From contig WRJQ01000007.1 of assembly GCA_009778485.1 (NCBI GenBank), positions 1-50,445 of the forward strand: DNA of 50,445 bases. The letters are read 5' to 3'. The notes below the pieces were generated by a model. The model made no database searches and was not told where the DNA came from. It saw only the letters and a list, made by a program, of their open reading frames with translations. Origin of the DNA: Oscillospiraceae bacterium (GTDB lineage Bacteria > Bacillota > Clostridia > Oscillospirales > Oscillospiraceae). Within the stretch, counting starts at the first letter, position 1. Each line of letters starts with the position of its first letter. The position numbers and the translations under genes were made by a program. Below are positions 1 through 7,402 of the stretch, in pieces.

Positions 1-2243
1 CCGGCATAAAGCGAATATTCATCCCCCTTACCGAGCGAGCCATACTCGCTCGTGATGTAGTTGAGCGCTTCCACGATGGCAATGACTTTAGCCGGAGTGA
101 CGATTGGAGCCCATGCGTCGGTCTGGTCAATCAAATCACCAATCCCGCTCGAACCCCAGTTCGCGCAGAAAGAGGCAAATGTCTCGCCCGTCGCCTTGTT
201 GGTCACTGAGAAGTTGTATGCTGTGTGCCTTATGAAGTCATACCCGGTAGCGCCATTCAGGTAGAAGAAGCTATGTGCGCCGTTAGCCATATTGGTCGAG
301 TAAGTCGCTTTGCGGTCGAATGTATCGTCTTTGCCACCGGCTGAACCGAACACCGTGCCGCCGAGGACGAAGTATTCATCGCTGCCATCGTAGATTACGA
401 TAGTGATGTCTTTCATCTTCTTGAACACGCCGACCGCAGCTCCGGTGATTTCCTCAGACAGGGTGTATGTCCCGGGGTAGACGCTGCCGAACACTACTTC
501 GCCGGTCCAGTTGTCAGGATATGCCGGTCCGTAGCTGTACGTTTCGCCATCTTCGCCGATGCCGTCAAGGTAAAACTCGAGTCCTTCAAGGATGTCCGTG
601 CTCAAGTCGTGTGCGGTTAGCCATGCGACGATGTTCATGTCTTCGACTTTCTTCGTGAAGCTCAGCGAGCCCTTAGGGACGTAGGGATCATCAGGCTCGT
701 TGTCGAACTCGACGCTTTCACCGAATAGCGGAACGATCTGAGGCTGGTAGTAGTAGGAACCGACGCTACCGTCCTCATCGTAGCCTTCAACGCTCGCAGC
801 GGCTGTCAGGAAGACGAGGTCAACTACCTTCTTGGTTGGGTTGGCATCCGCGTAGTTACCGAGGACATAGAGCACTGCGCCATTGAGCTGCTCATACTCT
901 GCCGGCCAATCCTTTACCCACTCAACTGTGTAGTTACCGACTCCGCCGGCGTTAAACCCAATGTTGTTATTATTGGTTAGGACTTCAATGTAGTCGATTT
1001 CTTCGCTATGCAGGATCATCCAAATTACGATCTGAGCGATAGCATAGGTAGAATTTTCCTCCAAGAGCGGTCTGATGTAACCAGGGGCATGTCCGTCGAC
1101 TGACGCCAAGTCAGTGCCCCATTCAGCCCATGCGTCGATGCTGCCGTACTGCTCATAAATGAAGTTGAGGGCTTGGATAATGGCATCTTTCTTCGCAGGA
1201 GCCAACGGAGCAACGTTGTACTCTTCCTCGTAGAAGTTTTGCGAGCTATGGCTTCCGCAGTAGGAGAGGAACGAGTCGCCGGCAGCATTTGTCACAGCGA
1301 TGTTGTAAACCGCGTTGGGGTTGCCGTCTTTGTTGATATGCGTGTAAACGTCATCAACATCAGTATACTTCGTTTCAAGGATGACGCTGCCGTACTCACT
1401 GACTTTTTCCCAGCTGACAAAATAGTCGCCGTCTTTGTCGAAGTCGCTGGCGATAATGCCGCCAATGGTTGTGATTTCGCCGTCCACGATGGTGATGGGC
1501 ACATCGGCGTGGGGCTTGAAGACTTCATCAGCCGGGCTTTCAAGCCGCTCGCGTACCAGATAATCGCCTGCGGGGATCTCGCCGCCGAAGTCAACAATGT
1601 TGCCCTTTATAAAATCATCCTCAATCTGCGCGGTCGCAACGACTTCACCTGTATCAACGCTTACGAGGTCGAAGAATATTGCGGCGAGGATTTCATCAGC
1701 ATTGGAGAACTTCTCATCAAGCCATACAATAATGTCGACGCCCTTGACCGTCTTTGTGAAAGTCAGACCGCCTTTGGGGTTCACGGGCGGCTCAGGCAGC
1801 GCGGGGTGGTGCGCCTGAATGTTCTTGCCGTTGATGACGCCGTTCTGGTTGCTGTATGTGACCCAGTCGGTCCTGCCGCAGGTTTCGCATACGATGTCGT
1901 CGCCTGTAATCAGGTTCCACTCTGTGGTCGTGCCGACCCTCTCAAGCTTGATCGGGTATGTCTTCGTTCCAAAAATGTCTTTCTGGTCGCCCTTGAGCAC
2001 TACCATGCTGCCCGCGGGCTGCTTCTTGATGTTTCCGATTGCCTTGATAACGGCCGGGTTTGTGCCGGCATAGATAACCGACGTTTGCCCGTTGCCGCCG
2101 CATGCGTTACAGTGGAAGCCAAAGCCGTCTGTCCAGGTAAGCTCCGTGGGTTCGGCTTTTGGTGTGTTCCCCGCCATTGCGGGTACCGCAAACGCGACCA
2201 CCATGACTGCTACTATGAGCAGCGCTAAAAACCTTTTCTTCAT
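1..2243 (-). CDS. Large secreted adhesin with SpaA/Cna-B-like and thioester-type domains (C-terminus outside window)
   Basis: The frame is open from an ATG at 2243 to the window edge, at least 747 codons. AAGGAGAAAAAAGAGG sits directly before the start. The protein has a signal peptide (KKR, hydrophobic stretch, VPAMA cleavage site). A cysteine-rich segment (HCNACGGNG, CETCGRTDW) follows. Next come alternating modules: a prealbumin-like SpaA/Cna-B fold (GLTFTKTVKG..., GEIPAGDYLVRERL) and a module with SYCGSHSSQ followed about 80 residues later by AIAQIVIW. The Cys and the Gln in an AQxxIW context match the thioester domains of Gram-positive adhesins, which bind host or matrix nucleophiles covalently. 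A second SpaA-like module (SLSFTKKVED) and a second Cys motif (FASFCANWG) follow before the edge. An LPxTG or other anchor would lie outside the window. It sits last behind a two-component cluster on the same strand. The family call is firm; the thioester bond is inference. Confidence 0.8.
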   Translation of the reverse strand, partial: MKKRFLALLIVAVMVVAFAVPAMAGNTPKAEPTELTWTDGFGFHCNACGGNGQTSVIYAGTNPAVIKAIGNIKKQPAGSMVVLKGDQKDIFGTKTYPIKLERVGTTTEWNLITGDDIVCETCGRTDWVTYSNQNGVINGKNIQAHHPALPEPPVNPKGGLTFTKTVKGVDIIVWLDEKFSNADEILAAIFFDLVSVDTGEVVATAQIEDDFIKGNIVDFGGEIPAGDYLVRERLESPADEVFKPHADVPITIVDGEITTIGGIIASDFDKDGDYFVSWEKVSEYGSVILETKYTDVDDVYTHINKDGNPNAVYNIAVTNAAGDSFLSYCGSHSSQNFYEEEYNVAPLAPAKKDAIIQALNFIYEQYGSIDAWAEWGTDLASVDGHAPGYIRPLLEENSTYAIAQIVIWMILHSEEIDYIEVLTNNNNIGFNAGGVGNYTVEWVKDWPAEYEQLNGAVLYVLGNYADANPTKKVVDLVFLTAAASVEGYDEDGSVGSYYYQPQIVPLFGESVEFDNEPDDPYVPKGSLSFTKKVEDMNIVAWLTAHDLSTDILEGLEFYLDGIGEDGETYSYGPAYPDNWTGEVVFGSVYPGTYTLSEEITGAAVGVFKKMKDITIVIYDGSDEYFVLGGTVFGSAGGKDDTFDRKATYSTNMANGAHSFFYLNGATGYDFIRHTAYNFSVTNKATGETFASFCANWGSSGIGDLIDQTDAWAPIVTPAKVIAIVEALNYITSEYGSLGKGDEYSLYA

Positions 2244-2643
2244 CCTCTTTTTTCTCCTTAAATGTTTGTATTATCCTCATTGATTGCGCTCAACTTGGTA
2301 AAACGGTCTCTTTTGATTTCTAAGGAGTTGGGATTCTCCCGTTTTCAGCCGTATTTGTTCTGAAGGCCGGTTCTTCGTTTTCAGCCTCTTTTTTTATGGA
2401 GTTGAGGTTCTCCTGAGACTATGCCCACAACTCCGGGACGAGTGATCCCGCAGTTATTGCTTGTGTCATGCGTCTCATGTGCGTCCGTCCGGGCCGACTC
2501 AATCAGCGGCCAAGCGACGCTTTTTCGTGTCGCCTCAATTGCACCCCTCCTTCATAGCGTATTAAACGCACATGGATGTGAATATGGTTTCTTATTGCAA
2601 AACCATTATAGCTATCGCGGCTGCTGCCGCGCTGCCACCATTG
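2244..2643. other. Gene-free stretch with small repeats
   Basis: No convincing gene is visible. The part near the adhesin start carries short duplications: GGAGTTGGGATTCTCC and GGAGTTGAGGTTCTCC, each next to a copy of CGTTTTCAGCC. Further left of 2643 an imperfect stem GCGAC...GTCGC surrounds a T-rich loop near 2513-2535. It could hold the adhesin promoter and a leader, but no clear -35/-10 pair or known riboswitch was recognised. Confidence 0.4.
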
Positions 2644-3642
2644 TTATGCCGCCGTTATCGTGAATCCCGTATCCGCGCTGAATATGAAAGAATAGTCATC
2701 CAATGAGTAGGCGCGGACTCTCAAGACGGCAGGGTATTCGCCTTTTGCCAGTCCCTTCGACAGGGTCAGATCTTCTATGCACATTCCCGGTTCTATCAGG
2801 CCGGTCTCGAATATGCTCTCTTCTTCGCCGCCGCCGGTCAGGATTATCTCAAACGATAGATTGCTTGCGCTGCCTGCCGGGTTGTATAGCAGCATCCGGA
2901 CTTCGAGTGCGCCTGCCGGGATAGTGACGTCGCCGATGACCGGCAGCGATACTCCGGGTTCGTCCCCTGTGTACGGCTTTGCGTTGCCGTCGATCGACAG
3001 AAACGGCGAGAAGCCCATCGGGACGTCGTCTTCGGGTATATCTATAAAATCTCCGGTGGGGCCGAATAGGTTCAGCATGCCGACCCCTATCAGTACGCAT
3101 ACGATACAGGCGACCGCCGCCATGTATACGTGCTTCAAGCTGAATAGCTTTCTTTTTCCTGCGGGGGGAGTAAGGTTCGGCAGCATCGCCGGTTTTTGCG
3201 CATCCGTCCTTGCCATTTCGCCTGAGTAGCCCGGCGTTTCCTTCGCAGCCGCATCTGCGGTATCTGCTTCAGCGGCCGGAGCTGCCGGCATGGGGAGGCT
3301 TAGCATTACTTCTATCCGGGCCGCCATTATGTCGTAGTCGAACGGTTTCTTGAGGAAATCGCTTGCCCCGGCTTGCAGGGCGGGCAGCGCGTCGTCTTTT
3401 TCGTTGGATACGATCATGATCGGCGCCGCGCTCTTCGACCGCAGCTCTGCGAAGAAGTCGATCCCGCTGGTATCCGGGAGTTCGTTATCCAGAATGATAC
3501 CGTCGGGCGAGTAGTCGGTGAGGATTTCCCGGGCGCCCTTCGCGCCTACGGCGCATCGCACTGTGTAGCCGGCGCGTTGGAGGATCTTTTTTGTGATATC
3601 CATGAGGACCTGGCTGCTGTTTATCAGTAGAAGCCTTTTCAA
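2644..3642 (-). CDS. Membrane-anchored receiver-domain protein with extracytoplasmic C-terminal domain
   Basis: I place the start at TTG 3642, behind AAGGAGG with 11 bases between; the frame extends further upstream but those residues look non-coding. Residues 1-120 form a response-regulator receiver fold: phospho-acceptor Asp in GIILDNELPD, the Thr/Ser position in MIVSNEKD, and Lys in FLKKPFD. The paired acidic residues normally after the first strand (DD) are replaced by LLINSSQ, so Mg2+ binding may be altered. A polar linker leads to one membrane span near residue 185 (VYMAAVACIVCVLIGVGML). About 120 residues of beta-rich, probably Ig-like, extracytoplasmic sequence follow. There is no DNA-binding or enzymatic output domain. 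It lies downstream of a sensor kinase and regulator, so a role in passing phospho-signals to a membrane or surface component is plausible but inferred. Confidence 0.72.
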   Translation of the reverse strand: MKRLLLINSSQVLMDITKKILQRAGYTVRCAVGAKGAREILTDYSPDGIILDNELPDTSGIDFFAELRSKSAAPIMIVSNEKDDALPALQAGASDFLKKPFDYDIMAARIEVMLSLPMPAAPAAEADTADAAAKETPGYSGEMARTDAQKPAMLPNLTPPAGKRKLFSLKHVYMAAVACIVCVLIGVGMLNLFGPTGDFIDIPEDDVPMGFSPFLSIDGNAKPYTGDEPGVSLPVIGDVTIPAGALEVRMLLYNPAGSASNLSFEIILTGGGEEESIFETGLIEPGMCIEDLTLSKGLAKGEYPAVLRVRAYSLDDYSFIFSADTGFTITAA

Positions 3643-3705
3643 AAAAATATAACCCTCCTTCACGCAGCACACTAAGTAAATCTGCAAACTGCTTGATACC
3701 AGAGG

Positions 3706-3735
3706 ATTATACAAAAAAAAAGAACATATTCTCAA
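3706..3735 (-). promoter_or_regulatory. Promoter for the membrane receiver gene
   Basis: On the minus strand TTGAGA (3735-3730) and TATAAT (3711-3706) are separated by 18 bases, about 60 bases upstream of the TTG start. The spacer is mostly T. Confidence 0.65.
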
Positions 3736-3757
3736 TTGTGTCTAAAATGACACAATT
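3734..3757. promoter_or_regulatory. 9-bp perfect palindrome abutting the -35 box
   Basis: AATTGTGTC, a six-base centre, then GACACAATT. It overlaps the first bases of the -35 hexamer of the membrane receiver gene and lies 14 bases past the stop of the upstream regulator gene. It could be an operator or a weak terminator stem. No T-run directly follows in the regulator's direction, which favours an operator. Confidence 0.5.
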
Positions 3758-3771
3758 TTCTACATTTTTTT

Positions 3772-4470
3772 CTACATTACAGTAAATGTATAGCCGCCGC
3801 CGTATTTGGTATAGATGGCGAAATCCGCGTTATCTTCGCCCAGTTTTTTCTTTAGCCGCGAGACGGTCAGGCGCACGGCGTTCGCATCATTATTCATCGT
3901 CGCCCCCCATACGCGCATATATATGGTTTCGCTCGTTATCTCCTTCTCTTCATTTTGCATAAGTATGAGCAGGACGGCGAACTCCTTGGGGGTCAGCTCC
4001 GCATCCCGGCCTCCTACGAACGCTTTGCGGTCATCGAGCTTCAGGGTGAGCGAGCCTCTTTCGATGATGGAGGCTTCGTCGATTTTCTTCCGCGTCTGTT
4101 CGACGCGGCGGAGCAGGCTCTTGACTACGGCAAGGAACTCTTCGCTGTCAAACGGCTTTGTCAGGTAGTAGTCTCCGCTCAGGCTCAAGCCCTTTACTTT
4201 GTCCCTGGCCTCCGACTTCCCTGTCAGGAATAGTATCGGCGCGTCCGTGGTTTGCCGGAATTCCGCGCACAGCGAGAAGCCGTCCCCGTCCGGGAGTTCT
4301 ATGTCGAGTATGAATAAGTCGGGCGCCGCGCTCGCGTACGCTTCTCGCGCTTGCGCTGCTGTTGCCGCGACAACTGCGTCATATCCATTGTATTTAAGGA
4401 AGCGCGCGTTCAGCCGCGCAAGTTCCGCGTCGTCTTCGACTATCAGCACCAGGGGGTTTCGTTCGCTCAT
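3772..4470 (-). CDS. OmpR/PhoB-family response regulator
   Basis: A 232-residue two-domain regulator. The receiver domain carries the acidic pair (LIVEDDAEL), the phospho-acceptor Asp in LFILDIELPD, Thr in LFLTGKSE and Lys in YLTKPFD. The C-terminal winged helix spans roughly residues 130-232: ELTPKEFAVLLILM, then the recognition helix region NAVRLTVSRLKKKLG and the terminal YGGGYTF wing. I chose ATG 4470 because GAGGC lies 5 bases upstream; a TTG at 4497 extends the frame but has no ribosome site. The gene follows the sensor kinase with a short gap and is its evident partner. GLSLSGDYYLTKPF is one residue shorter than the usual GADDYLTKPF loop. Targets are unknown; the downstream receiver and adhesin genes are obvious candidates. 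Confidence 0.93.
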   Translation of the reverse strand: MSERNPLVLIVEDDAELARLNARFLKYNGYDAVVAATAAQAREAYASAAPDLFILDIELPDGDGFSLCAEFRQTTDAPILFLTGKSEARDKVKGLSLSGDYYLTKPFDSEEFLAVVKSLLRRVEQTRKKIDEASIIERGSLTLKLDDRKAFVGGRDAELTPKEFAVLLILMQNEEKEITSETIYMRVWGATMNNDANAVRLTVSRLKKKLGEDNADFAIYTKYGGGYTFTVM

Positions 4471-4545
4471 TCTTGCCTCAATCTCATTCTTACTCAAAAT
4501 TTGCCGGGTTGCAGTCGTGGGCGTGCGCTGCCTGCCGAGCCTCGC

Positions 4546-5862
4546 TCATTCTTGCTCCGCGCCTTCCGTAAGCGAAAAGAATACGCTCGTGCCGCGCCCT
4601 TTTTCGCTGTCTATCCATATTTCCCCGCCGTGCGCATTGATGATTTGCCGGCATATATAAAGCCCGATCCCGTGCCGCCAGAAGTCCGCTTTGGTCGACA
4701 CGTATTGTTTCAGCACCGCCCGCGCCACTTCGGGCTCCATTCCTTCGCCGTCGTCAATCACGCTGACGACCTGCCTGCCCTCGCCCCGTTCCAGCTTAAC
4801 CGTTACCGTTCCGGCTTTCGTGTGCGTGACAGCGTTCGACAGCAGGTTGACCATCACCTGCTCGAGGCGCGACGAGTCTGCCCATACGTCGGGCAGATGC
4901 GGCGCAAGGTTATATATAATGTTGTTGTTGTTCTTATCAAGACCGCTGAACTGGGCGTCGCATATACTCCTGATTTGATGGGACAGGCTTACAGGGCTGC
5001 GGCTCAATGATATCCGCCCGCTTTCGATGGCGACGGTGTCCATCAGGTCAAGAAGGATGCTGTCTATCAGCTTGACCCTGCGTATTATGAGTTGCAGATT
5101 CTCGTTTATTTCGCCGACTTTGATCGGAGTTTCTTTCAATAAATACAGGGCGTCGTTGCTGCTTGCGGATATTATGGCGAGCGGCGTGTTGATTTCGTGG
5201 GCTACCGTCTGGAGGAAGTCGCTTTTCATATTGTCGTACTGCGCCAGAGTGTCGTTGCGCGATGTAAGCTCGCGGTTGAGCTCTTCTATCAGTTCATGCC
5301 GGTTATTAAATATTTGCGTGCGCAACAGGAGCACGAAGAGTATTATCGTGCAGGCGGCCGTCATGTTGATGATCATGATTGACAGGTATTCAGACTCTGA
5401 TGGCTGGGGTATAGCCAGTTCGGGCCTGAAATAATCGAGAAGGATGCTGGATAAGTACAGGATGAACTCGAGCACAAGCGCGGCGATACGCTCGTATCCT
5501 TCCAGCAGGAGCGCCGTGAACACTAGAGCGACGACAAAGTAGAAGGCCGCGCCGCTCCTGTGCCCGCCGTATAAGAAGAACAGCAATGTGAAAAATCCCA
5601 TGAACCCGACGACGATGAAGAGCCAACTGCAAAAATGGTATGAGTTCTTCTTTTCGGTGACGAGCAGGAATATAAATGAAAGCACCGCGATTGTCAGATC
5701 AATCACGGCAATGTAGATGCTTTCACTATGGATAAGCGCGAGAGCCCCGATACCGACGCCGGCGAAAATCCCGACAAAGGCAAGCAGGTTGAACACCTGT
5801 ACCCGGAGGTCGAGCGCCGGGTTGAAAAATCTTTCTGTTATGCCTTGTGTTTTTTTATTCAT
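4546..5862 (-). CDS. Membrane sensor histidine kinase
   Basis: About 438 residues. The N-terminal half has six predicted membrane spans (for example LLAFVGIFAGVGIGALAL, FIVVGFMGFFTLLFFLYG, IMIINMTAACTIILFVLLL) and almost no extracellular loop, so it probably senses an intramembrane or envelope cue. The kinase core follows: H-box HEINTPLAIISA with phospho-acceptor His, N-box LLSNAVTHT, G1 DDGEGM and G2 GIGLYICRQI. Start chosen at ATG 5862 (MNKKTQG); an upstream in-frame TTG at 5907 is possible. It is transcribed in the same direction as rpsT, 66 bases behind it, and precedes the response regulator. The specific signal cannot be read from the sequence. Confidence 0.92.
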   Translation of the reverse strand: MNKKTQGITERFFNPALDLRVQVFNLLAFVGIFAGVGIGALALIHSESIYIAVIDLTIAVLSFIFLLVTEKKNSYHFCSWLFIVVGFMGFFTLLFFLYGGHRSGAAFYFVVALVFTALLLEGYERIAALVLEFILYLSSILLDYFRPELAIPQPSESEYLSIMIINMTAACTIILFVLLLRTQIFNNRHELIEELNRELTSRNDTLAQYDNMKSDFLQTVAHEINTPLAIISASSNDALYLLKETPIKVGEINENLQLIIRRVKLIDSILLDLMDTVAIESGRISLSRSPVSLSHQIRSICDAQFSGLDKNNNNIIYNLAPHLPDVWADSSRLEQVMVNLLSNAVTHTKAGTVTVKLERGEGRQVVSVIDDGEGMEPEVARAVLKQYVSTKADFWRHGIGLYICRQIINAHGGEIWIDSEKGRGTSVFFSLTEGAEQE

Positions 5863-5928
5863 TCGTACTGCGTGCTCTCCGGCGTTGCTGCTGCGGCGCC
5901 GCTGCAATAGCGGCTTTGGTACAATCAG

Positions 5929-6189
5929 CTATACTCCGTTCAGCTTGCGAGCCAGGGCGCTCTTTTTGCGGGCAGCTTTATTTTTGTGGATGAGGCCCTT
6001 CGTCGCGGCGCGGTCCACGGTCTTGACGGCTACCTTGAAGGCGCCCTCGGCGGCGTCGCGATCGCCGCCTGCGGCAGCGGCGTCAAACTTCTTTATATTG
6101 GTCTTCATCAGGGACTTGGCCGACTTGTTCTTCGCGGCTGCTACTTGTGAGAGCCGAACTCTCTTTGACGCGGATTTGATATTGGGCAT
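5929..6189 (-). CDS. rpsT: 30S ribosomal protein S20
   Basis: 86 residues, normal for S20. It starts MPNIKSASKRVR and ends in a Lys/Arg-rich helical tail (IHKNKAARKKSALARKL), the family hallmark that binds 16S rRNA in the small subunit. ATG 6189 is preceded by AGGAAGAGGTG. The reading frame stays open far upstream through a tandem repeat, but that extension would be NAPVR/IASVR pentapeptides with no S20 homology and no ribosome site, so it is better read as untranslated leader. A promoter lies at 6507-6535, giving a leader of about 310 bases, very long for a ribosomal protein gene. Confidence 0.96.
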   Translation of the reverse strand: MPNIKSASKRVRLSQVAAAKNKSAKSLMKTNIKKFDAAAAGGDRDAAEGAFKVAVKTVDRAATKGLIHKNKAARKKSALARKLNGV

Positions 6190-6240
6190 TTGCTGTTGCA
6201 CCTCTTCCTGAAATCTTGGTTGGTCTATGTTTTGTGTTAC

Positions 6241-6420
6241 GCGCACGGGCGCGTTGCGCACGGGCGCGTTGCGCACGGGCGCGTTGCGCACAGACGCGAT
6301 GCGCACGGGCGCGTTGCGCACGGGCGCGTTGCGCACAGACGCGATGCGCACGGGCGCGTTGCGCACAGACGCGATGCGCACGGGCGCGTTGCGCACAGAC
6401 GCGATGCGCACGGGCGCGTT
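6241..6420. repeat. Twelve tandem 15-bp units in the rpsT leader
   Basis: Two unit types occur: A = GCGCACGGGCGCGTT and B = GCGCACAGACGCGAT. Read on the plus strand the order is A A A B A A B A B A B A, with no other point variation. The unit length is a multiple of three and contains no stop in any frame, which explains long open frames on both strands here. The array lies between the rpsT promoter and its start codon. Confidence 0.95.
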
Positions 6421-6506
6421 TGTCTTCCGGTTCGCCTGCGGGCGCGTTTTGCGCAAGGCCGGGCCGAAATCGCGTTATTTGGCCGGGCTGTTTTAGGCGG
6501 AAAGTC

Positions 6507-6535
6507 ATTCTACCACCACGCCGGAGCAATTGCAA
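6507..6535 (-). promoter_or_regulatory. rpsT promoter, extended -10
   Basis: On the minus strand TTGCAA (6535-6530), 17 bases, TAGAAT (6512-6507), preceded by TGG (extended -10). Confidence 0.7.
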
Positions 6536-6578
6536 GCTTTTTTTTACGCGATTGTGGGGGGTTACTTGAGTACCATTC

Positions 6579-6607
6579 TTGACAACGCACGTCTAAAACT
6601 GTATTAT
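6579..6607 (+). promoter_or_regulatory. Promoter of the Uma2-type gene
   Basis: TTGACA (6579-6584), 17 bases, TATTAT (6602-6607); about 60 bases upstream of the ATG. It is divergent from the rpsT promoter. Confidence 0.8.
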
Positions 6608-6669
6608 CCGATTATGGAGTTACAGTTTTATCTGCTTAGTATACCGGACTCTATGCAGGAGGTGCAATA

Positions 6670-7221
6670 ATGGCGTTGCTAAAGGAAAAAGAGTACTATA
6701 CATACGCTGATTACTGTGAATGGGACGACAGCGAGCGCTGGGAACTGATTGATGGCGTCGCTTATGCCATGGCACCGCCTTCAATACTGCATCAGGGAGT
6801 CAGCGGCGAACTGTTCATACAACTCGGTAACTTCCTGAGAGGAAAGACATGCAAGGTTTTCACTACACCGGGAGTCAGGCTGAACATGGAAACGACCGAT
6901 GATACGGTGCTCATCCCTGATATTGTTGTAGTATGCGATCAAGCTAAGATCAGTAAAGCAGCAATTAACGGCGCGCCTGACCTCGTGATTGAGATATTAT
7001 CGCCATCGACGGCAAGATTTGATTTGTACGGGAAATTCCAGCAATATAAAAAAGCAGGAGTCCTTGAATACTGGATAGTAAACCCGGAGATTAAGACAGT
7101 ATCAGCCTACGCCCTGCATAACGGTGAATACATCGCTTCTGTATACGGCGATGAAGATACGGCGCCGGTTCGCGTACTAGAAGGCTGTGAGATCGATCTG
7201 TCGTTAGTGTTTGCGGACTGA
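6670..7221 (+). CDS. Uma2-family (DUF820) putative restriction-like endonuclease
   Basis: 183 residues, usual for Uma2 proteins, which adopt a PD-(D/E)XK nuclease fold. Visible landmarks: YCEWDDSERWELIDGVAY near the N-terminus (the conserved E-[LI]-I-[DN]-G motif), VLIPDIVVVCD (the PD element), PDLVIEILSPST (the E of the E-x-K-like step) and KFQQYKKAGVLEYWIV. ATG 6670 is preceded by GCAGGAGGTG. The gene is monocistronic with its own strong promoter and stands opposite in direction to its neighbours. These genes are typically dispersed in many genomic copies and their physiological role is unsettled. The fold assignment is solid; substrate and function are unknown. Confidence 0.9.
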   Translation: MALLKEKEYYTYADYCEWDDSERWELIDGVAYAMAPPSILHQGVSGELFIQLGNFLRGKTCKVFTTPGVRLNMETTDDTVLIPDIVVVCDQAKISKAAINGAPDLVIEILSPSTARFDLYGKFQQYKKAGVLEYWIVNPEIKTVSAYALHNGEYIASVYGDEDTAPVRVLEGCEIDLSLVFAD

Positions 7222-7355
7222 TTTATACCGGAGAGACGGGTTTAGGCAAGCAGGGGTACGGTTTCATCTGTTTTGACATTACGATAGACTCTCTGAAAAA
7301 TTATACTCGATAATAAATGAGGCAATTATCGCAGGGATAAACACATATTGACTAT

Positions 7356-7392
7356 GAGCGCGAAGCCTTCTCTCGTAAAGGCTCTCGCGCTC
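7356..7392. terminator. Strong hairpin between convergent genes
   Basis: GAGCGCGA-AGCCTT pairs with AAGGCT-CTCGCGCTC with one bulged base. It lies between the convergent Uma2 and glycosylase genes, 10 bases past the glycosylase stop. No T-run follows, so terminator function is likely but not certain. Confidence 0.45.
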
Positions 7393-7402
7393 TCGTCCAA
7401 GG

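Noticed and set aside
1173-2228. Long open frame on the plus strand opposite the adhesin gene
   Set aside because: It is antisense to a continuous minus-strand gene with a signal peptide and recognisable domains; no ribosome site and no homology.
2421-2663. 80-codon plus-strand frame in the gap left of the membrane receiver gene
   Set aside because: No ribosome site or homology, and it runs into the end of the opposite gene.
5929-6456. S20 with an 89-residue NAPVR/IASVR N-terminal extension
   Set aside because: The frame is open only because the 15-bp units lack stops. The start would be a TTG without ribosome site, while ATG 6189 has one and gives a normal S20.
6190-6582. Arg/Ala/His-rich open frames on the plus strand over the rpsT leader
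   Set aside because: All frames are open through the repeat; composition follows the repeat and no start signal is present.
7257-7350. Promoter for a small RNA using TTGACA near 7272 and TATACT near 7301
   Set aside because: The spacing (about 23 bases) is too long; the 17-base position gives AAAAAT.
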